Below, one piece after another: positions 62,898-64,000 of a DNA stretch of 64,000 nucleotides (position 1 is the stretch's first letter; each line of letters opens with the position of its first letter). Under the pieces are notes generated by a model. The model was not told where the DNA came from, did no database searches, and saw only the letters and a program-made list of their open reading frames with translations. The stretch is from JASHPR01 sp963842355 (GTDB lineage Bacteria > Actinomycetota > Actinomycetes > Streptosporangiales > Streptosporangiaceae), in the NCBI GenBank assembly GCA_963842355.1, contig CAWJGC010000008.1, forward strand, positions 186,001-250,000, read 5' to 3'. The position numbers were made by a program, and so were the translations under genes.

Positions 62898-64000
62898 CCG
62901 GCCTCCCCGAACCGGGCCGCCTGCAGCCGGAACAGCTGGGCGTAGCGGTTCCCGGCGGCCAGCAGCGAGTCGTGGTCGCCTTGCTCCAGGACCCGCCCGC
63001 CGTCGAGCACGCAGATGTGGTCGGCGCGGCGGACCGTTGAGAACCGGTGCGAGATGATCAGCGTGGTGGTCCCCTCGGTGATCTCCAGGAACCGGTCGAA
63101 GAAGTCGGCCTCGCCGCGGGCGTCCAGCCAGGCCGTCGGCTCGTCGAGAACCAGCACCGTGGCGCCGTGACGCACGGCGAACAGCGCCCGGGCCAGGGCG
63201 ATCCGCTGCCACTGCCCGCCGGAGAGGTCCACGCCGCCGGGGTAGCCGCGGGACAGCACGGTGTCCCAGCCGGCCGGGAGCGACGAGATCGCGTCGAGCG
63301 CGCCGGCGCGCCGGGCCGTGGCCTCCAGGCCGGCGCCGTCATCGAGATGCTCGGGGGCCCCGAGGCCGATGTTCTCGGCCGCGGTGAGCGGGTAGTGCGC
63401 GAAATCCTGGAAGACCACGGCCACCTGCCGCTGCCAGTCGGCCGGGTGCAGCCGGGTGAGGTCGACCCCGTCCACCCGGATGCCGCCGCCGGTGGGATCG
63501 TGCAGCCGGGCCAGCAGTTTCACCAGCGTGGTCTTGCCCGCGCCGTTGATCCCGACCAGGGCGGTGGACCGGCCCGCGGGGATCACCAGGTCCAGGCCGT
63601 CGAAGACGTCGCGGCCGGCGCCGGGATAGCGGAACCGCACCTGGTCGAACCGGATGGCACGGACCGGCCGCCCGGCCGCGGGCAGCCGTCCGGACAGGTC
63701 ACCGTCCGGCGGGGCGAGCTCGGCTTCCAGCCGGCCGGTCCGCGGCAGCCCCTGCACCATCCAGGCCAGGTCGACGTCCTCCCAGGAAATGTCGCCGACC
63801 GTGTACGTCGCGGCCAGCATCGGCAGCATGACGGCCAGGGTGCCGAGACCGATCTGGCGGTGGTACGCGGCCAGGCCCAGGTACGTGCACGCGCCGGCGT
63901 AGGCGGCCAGCACCGGAACCGAAAGCAGCAGCACCTGGCGGTCAAGTCGCCGCAGCACGCCCCAGGGGCCGGCCATCGCCTGCAGCCACTGCGAGCGGTA
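62894..64000 (-). CDS. ABC transporter, fused permease and ATPase (partial, N-terminus outside window)
   Basis: C-terminal 368 codons; the frame is still open at base 64000, so most of the transmembrane domain lies outside. Visible: the last helices (VLAAYAGACTYLGLAAY), then an NBD with GINGAGKTT, FQDFAHYPLTAAENIG, LSGGQWQRIALARAL, VLDEPTAWLDARGE and SHRFSTVRRADHI. Paired with the downstream ABC gene by a four-base overlap. An internal ATG at 63976 is not the real start because hydrophobic, in-frame coding continues upstream. Confidence 0.9.
   Translation of the reverse strand, partial: YRSQWLQAMAGPWGVLRRLDRQVLLLSVPVLAAYAGACTYLGLAAYHRQIGLGTLAVMLPMLAATYTVGDISWEDVDLAWMVQGLPRTGRLEAELAPPDGDLSGRLPAAGRPVRAIRFDQVRFRYPGAGRDVFDGLDLVIPAGRSTALVGINGAGKTTLVKLLARLHDPTGGGIRVDGVDLTRLHPADWQRQVAVVFQDFAHYPLTAAENIGLGAPEHLDDGAGLEATARRAGALDAISSLPAGWDTVLSRGYPGGVDLSGGQWQRIALARALFAVRHGATVLVLDEPTAWLDARGEADFFDRFLEITEGTTTLIISHRFSTVRRADHICVLDGGRVLEQGDHDSLLAAGNRYAQLFRLQAARFGEAG

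Overview
The window is high-GC DNA with dense, mostly GC-rich third codon positions, frequent GTG starts, and families typical of Actinobacteria: a fabG-fabI (inhA-type) pair, a 6C-type small RNA, DUF3099, an acVLRF1 release factor, a GT87 mannosyltransferase pair, an Mtb-type LeuA with a leucine leader peptide, and SelB. It reads as chromosomal DNA of a metabolically versatile actinobacterium able to use formate and, in principle, fix CO2. No tRNA, rRNA, CRISPR array or phage is visible.

Layout. 0-2.5 kb: start of an oligopeptide/nickel-type ABC importer (permease, lipoprotein). 2.7-4.2 kb: fatty-acid synthesis (fabG-fabI). 4.3-7.3 kb: TldD/TldE protease pair. 7.4-8.5 kb: dodecin, DUF3099, 6C-like sRNA with its own promoter and terminator. 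8.5-11.3 kb: drug-export ABC pair under a PadR regulator. 11.5-16 kb: MoaA, an FAD oxidoreductase and SelB. 16.2-22.9 kb: membrane protein, HxlR regulator with a perfect operator, GNAT, FadD and two tandem GT87 enzymes. 22.9-33.5 kb: one minus-strand molybdenum/tungsten cluster (MobA-MoaD fusion, aldehyde:ferredoxin oxidoreductase, formate dehydrogenase FdhA, a NuoE-NuoF-type diaphorase, MoeA, and MoeA fused to a PBP-like domain). 33.6-38.2 kb: a PheRS-like gene, a TMEM175-type channel and an Ssu/Tau-type sulfonate importer. 38.3-50.2 kb: trehalase-type GH15, sulfotransferase, two ABC-F proteins, an ABC exporter, a crotonase, acVLRF1 and SseB. 50.2-59 kb: a Calvin cycle locus, cbbR-cbbL-cbbS-cbbX (plus strand), an IS630 element, then phosphoribulokinase followed by a NarL-type two-component system (minus strand). 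59-64 kb: leuA with attenuator and a pair of ABC exporters.

How it fits together. FdhA plus the diaphorase would turn formate into CO2 and NADH. The cluster carries its own late Moco genes. The red-type form I Rubisco with CbbX activase, CbbR and phosphoribulokinase provides the two Calvin-specific reactions. The two-component system downstream of phosphoribulokinase may tie the locus to redox or gas signals.

Main caveat. Five genes (nuoEF-type diaphorase, PheRS-like, a small HTH protein, cbbS, phosphoribulokinase) each need a single-base correction to restore a full family alignment. This is either an indel-prone assembly or real decay, and it must be settled before concluding whether Rubisco and formate oxidation work.
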